A stretch of 64,000 bases of DNA from assembly GCA_041686855.1 (NCBI GenBank), contig JAWLDA010000001.1, positions 310,001 through 374,000 of the forward strand, written 5' to 3'. Every line of letters starts with the position of its first letter. The first letter of the stretch is position 1. The notes under the pieces were generated by a model. It was not told the DNA's origin. It was given only the letters and a program-made list of their open reading frames with translations, and ran no database searches. The DNA comes from JAWLDA01 sp041686855. Lineage in GTDB: Bacteria; Bacillota; Limnochordia; DTU080; RSA5. The position numbers and the translations under genes were made by a program. Positions 62,485-64,000 of the stretch are shown here, one piece after another.

Positions 62485-64000
62485 ATGAACGCGGCAAACG
62501 CACTTCGTTGCGCGCTCGTAATCATAATAGCGCTCGCCGCATCGTCCATGGGCGCATGGGCACAGAATTCGGAGTCCCGGCCGGGGCAGGCGGCGAGCTC
62601 GGACAGATGGGAGTCTGTGAAGGTGAAAACGAACCTCCTCACGCGAGAAGAGATTGAGAGGGCGCGGCAAAGTCGTACGTGGCCTGAGACCGGGGCGGAT
62701 GCCTCGCAGATTCTGGGTCGTGCTCGGAATTGGATGGAGTACACGCCGAAAGAGCTGCGCGAGTTGGTGCCGGGACCGGAGATTCCCCGTGCCTTTGACG
62801 TCCATTTCAAGCAGAGTCCGACGCATCCCGAGGAGATCAAGGCGTATGGGAGCTACCCGTGGATCATCGATCCGAAGCGACCCTACAAGCTGATCAGCCC
62901 GGTCGACGGCTCGGCCTTTCCGACGAACGACTTCGATCCCAGCCGCCCGGGAGGGCCAGGCGACGTCTCGGAGGAGCCGTACGTCGATACCGGCTGGGGG
63001 TGGAAGGATCCGAATGACGACCAGAAGTACTGGTTTGTCGCGTATTGGGCCCATTGGTTTTGGTACGAGCACCTCGTGCCGGCGGCAGAGGCCCTGGGAC
63101 AAGCGTACATTCTCACCGGTGACCAGCGCTACGCACGCCAGGCGGCGGCTCTCCTCGACCGCATCGCCGAAGTGTACCCGGAGATGGACTACGTCAATCA
63201 GTCCCGGTATGGGACGGAGATTCAAAAAGGGACGTACCACGGACGGATTGTGAACGCAATCTGGGAGACGGGCGTCGTGAAAAGCTTAGCCAGGGCGTAC
63301 GACTTCGCCTTTGAAGGCATCGCCGACGACCCGGAGTTAGAGGCACTGACGGGCAAGAGCGTGGCGGAGATTCGCGCCAATATCGAGCAGAACCTGCTCG
63401 AAGAGGCCGCCCGTTCCATTTACACCATGGACGGTCGGATCCGCGGCAATTTCGGCATGCATCACAGCGCTCTTGCCACCCTCGCAATCGTTCTCGACAA
63501 CGAGATTACGGCGAAGTACCTCGACTGGGTCCTCCACGCAACGGGGAACGGCCCTTGGTCCTTTGAGGGGATTGTGTCCGGACTCACCAACTTCATCTAC
63601 CGTGACGGGGCGGCCAACGAGAGCTCGCCAGGGTACAACTCCCTGTGGACCGGTCACTTTCAGATCGTGAGCGAACTGATGCTGCGCCGGGGTATTGACA
63701 TGTACTCCGAGTATCCCAAGTTAAGACGCCTCTACGACGTGCCCTTTCGCTTATCGCTTCCAGGAGGCTTTACCCCAAACATCGGCGATACAGGCAGCGT
63801 CAAAAGCTCCGGCCTGATCGGCTGGAACAACCGGCTGTATGCGACGGCGCACAAGCGGTACGGGGAGCCGTCGTACCTTACAGGCAAAAGCCCGTATCAA
63901 ACCAGCGACAACATGAGCGCATACGGTCTGGGTCTGCTCCGGCGGGGAGACGAGCGGAACGGAATGGGTCTCAGCCTTTACTACGGGCAATCTGGGGGAC
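62485..64000 (+). CDS. Secreted heparinase II/III family protein, 3' end beyond the window
   Basis: 505 residues visible, open to the window edge. Signal peptide about 6-29 (ALVIIIALAASSMGAWAQ). The alpha/alpha toroid contains WFVAYWAHWFWYEHLVPAAEA near 182 (in part), GMHHSALATLAIVLD near 327 and GAANESSPGYNSLW near 375, patterns of heparinase II/III-type and related lyases. Only the helical part is complete; the beta-sandwich lies outside. The upstream gene at 59653 has a related architecture but the sequences are distinct. ATG 62485 has only a weak GGATG-like ribosome binding site. Confidence 0.8.
   Translation, partial: MNAANALRCALVIIIALAASSMGAWAQNSESRPGQAASSDRWESVKVKTNLLTREEIERARQSRTWPETGADASQILGRARNWMEYTPKELRELVPGPEIPRAFDVHFKQSPTHPEEIKAYGSYPWIIDPKRPYKLISPVDGSAFPTNDFDPSRPGGPGDVSEEPYVDTGWGWKDPNDDQKYWFVAYWAHWFWYEHLVPAAEALGQAYILTGDQRYARQAAALLDRIAEVYPEMDYVNQSRYGTEIQKGTYHGRIVNAIWETGVVKSLARAYDFAFEGIADDPELEALTGKSVAEIRANIEQNLLEEAARSIYTMDGRIRGNFGMHHSALATLAIVLDNEITAKYLDWVLHATGNGPWSFEGIVSGLTNFIYRDGAANESSPGYNSLWTGHFQIVSELMLRRGIDMYSEYPKLRRLYDVPFRLSLPGGFTPNIGDTGSVKSSGLIGWNNRLYATAHKRYGEPSYLTGKSPYQTSDNMSAYGLGLLRRGDERNGMGLSLYYGQSGG

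Overview
The window is about 64 kb of GC-rich bacterial chromosome with dense, short-spaced genes, strong AGGAGG-type ribosome binding sites and many GTG and TTG starts. Several traits are typical of Gram-positive lineages: a hemE-hemH-hemY order with a Bacillus-like ferrochelatase, an OpuC-type osmoprotectant transporter behind a c-di-AMP (ydaO/yuaA) riboswitch, an agr-like peptide signalling locus, a BmrCD-like ABC exporter pair and a dppA-type D-aminopeptidase. A high-GC member of the Bacillota (for example a Limnochordia-like lineage) is my inference. No rRNA, tRNA, CRISPR array or transposon was seen.

Layout. 1-9.9 kb: the end of a sialidase-like protein, then a peptide-type ABC transporter (apparently permuted binding protein, two permeases, one fused double ATPase), facing a D-aminopeptidase and an M14-like protein without zinc ligands. 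9.8-14.4 kb (minus strand): HD-GYP membrane protein, PC4-like protein, LanC-like protein and a sugar-type binding protein. 14.6-17.3 kb: glucuronate isomerase and an MFS carrier. 17.3-19.6 kb (minus): agrB, a cysteine-free agrD, a five-helix membrane protein and a translationally coupled Spo0B/GHKL kinase. 19.8-26.2 kb: sugar epimerase/DUF6807 pair, membrane and secreted proteins, two VOC proteins, a MATE carrier and an RDD protein.

26.3-36 kb is a carbohydrate island: sulfatase, SDR, enolase-superfamily dehydratase, RbsD, lactonase, glycoside-hydrolase-like protein, aspartoacylase-like protein and 2-hydroxyacid dehydrogenase. Together these fit oxidation of a deoxyhexose such as L-fucose from a sulfated glycan. 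36-41.7 kb: two MATE carriers, a fused 5-formyl-THF cyclo-ligase/Mug DNA glycosylase and a second sulfatase. 41.8-45.3 kb: heme operon ending in a 34-residue membrane peptide. 45.4-49.2 kb: OpuC operon with its riboswitch. 49.2-52.8 kb: heterodimeric ABC exporter. 53-58.1 kb: M20 peptidase, PLP desulfhydrase-like enzyme and three oxidoreductases. 58.3-64 kb: an orphan sugar-binding protein and two secreted heparinase II/III-type proteins, the last cut by the window edge.

The overall picture is a heterotrophic glycan degrader. It cuts and desulfates uronate- or fucose-containing polysaccharides outside the cell, imports the products and oxidises the sugars. It also has peptide signalling, osmotic control and its own heme synthesis. 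The most interesting locus is the agr-like system with an apparently split receptor and no AgrA in view.
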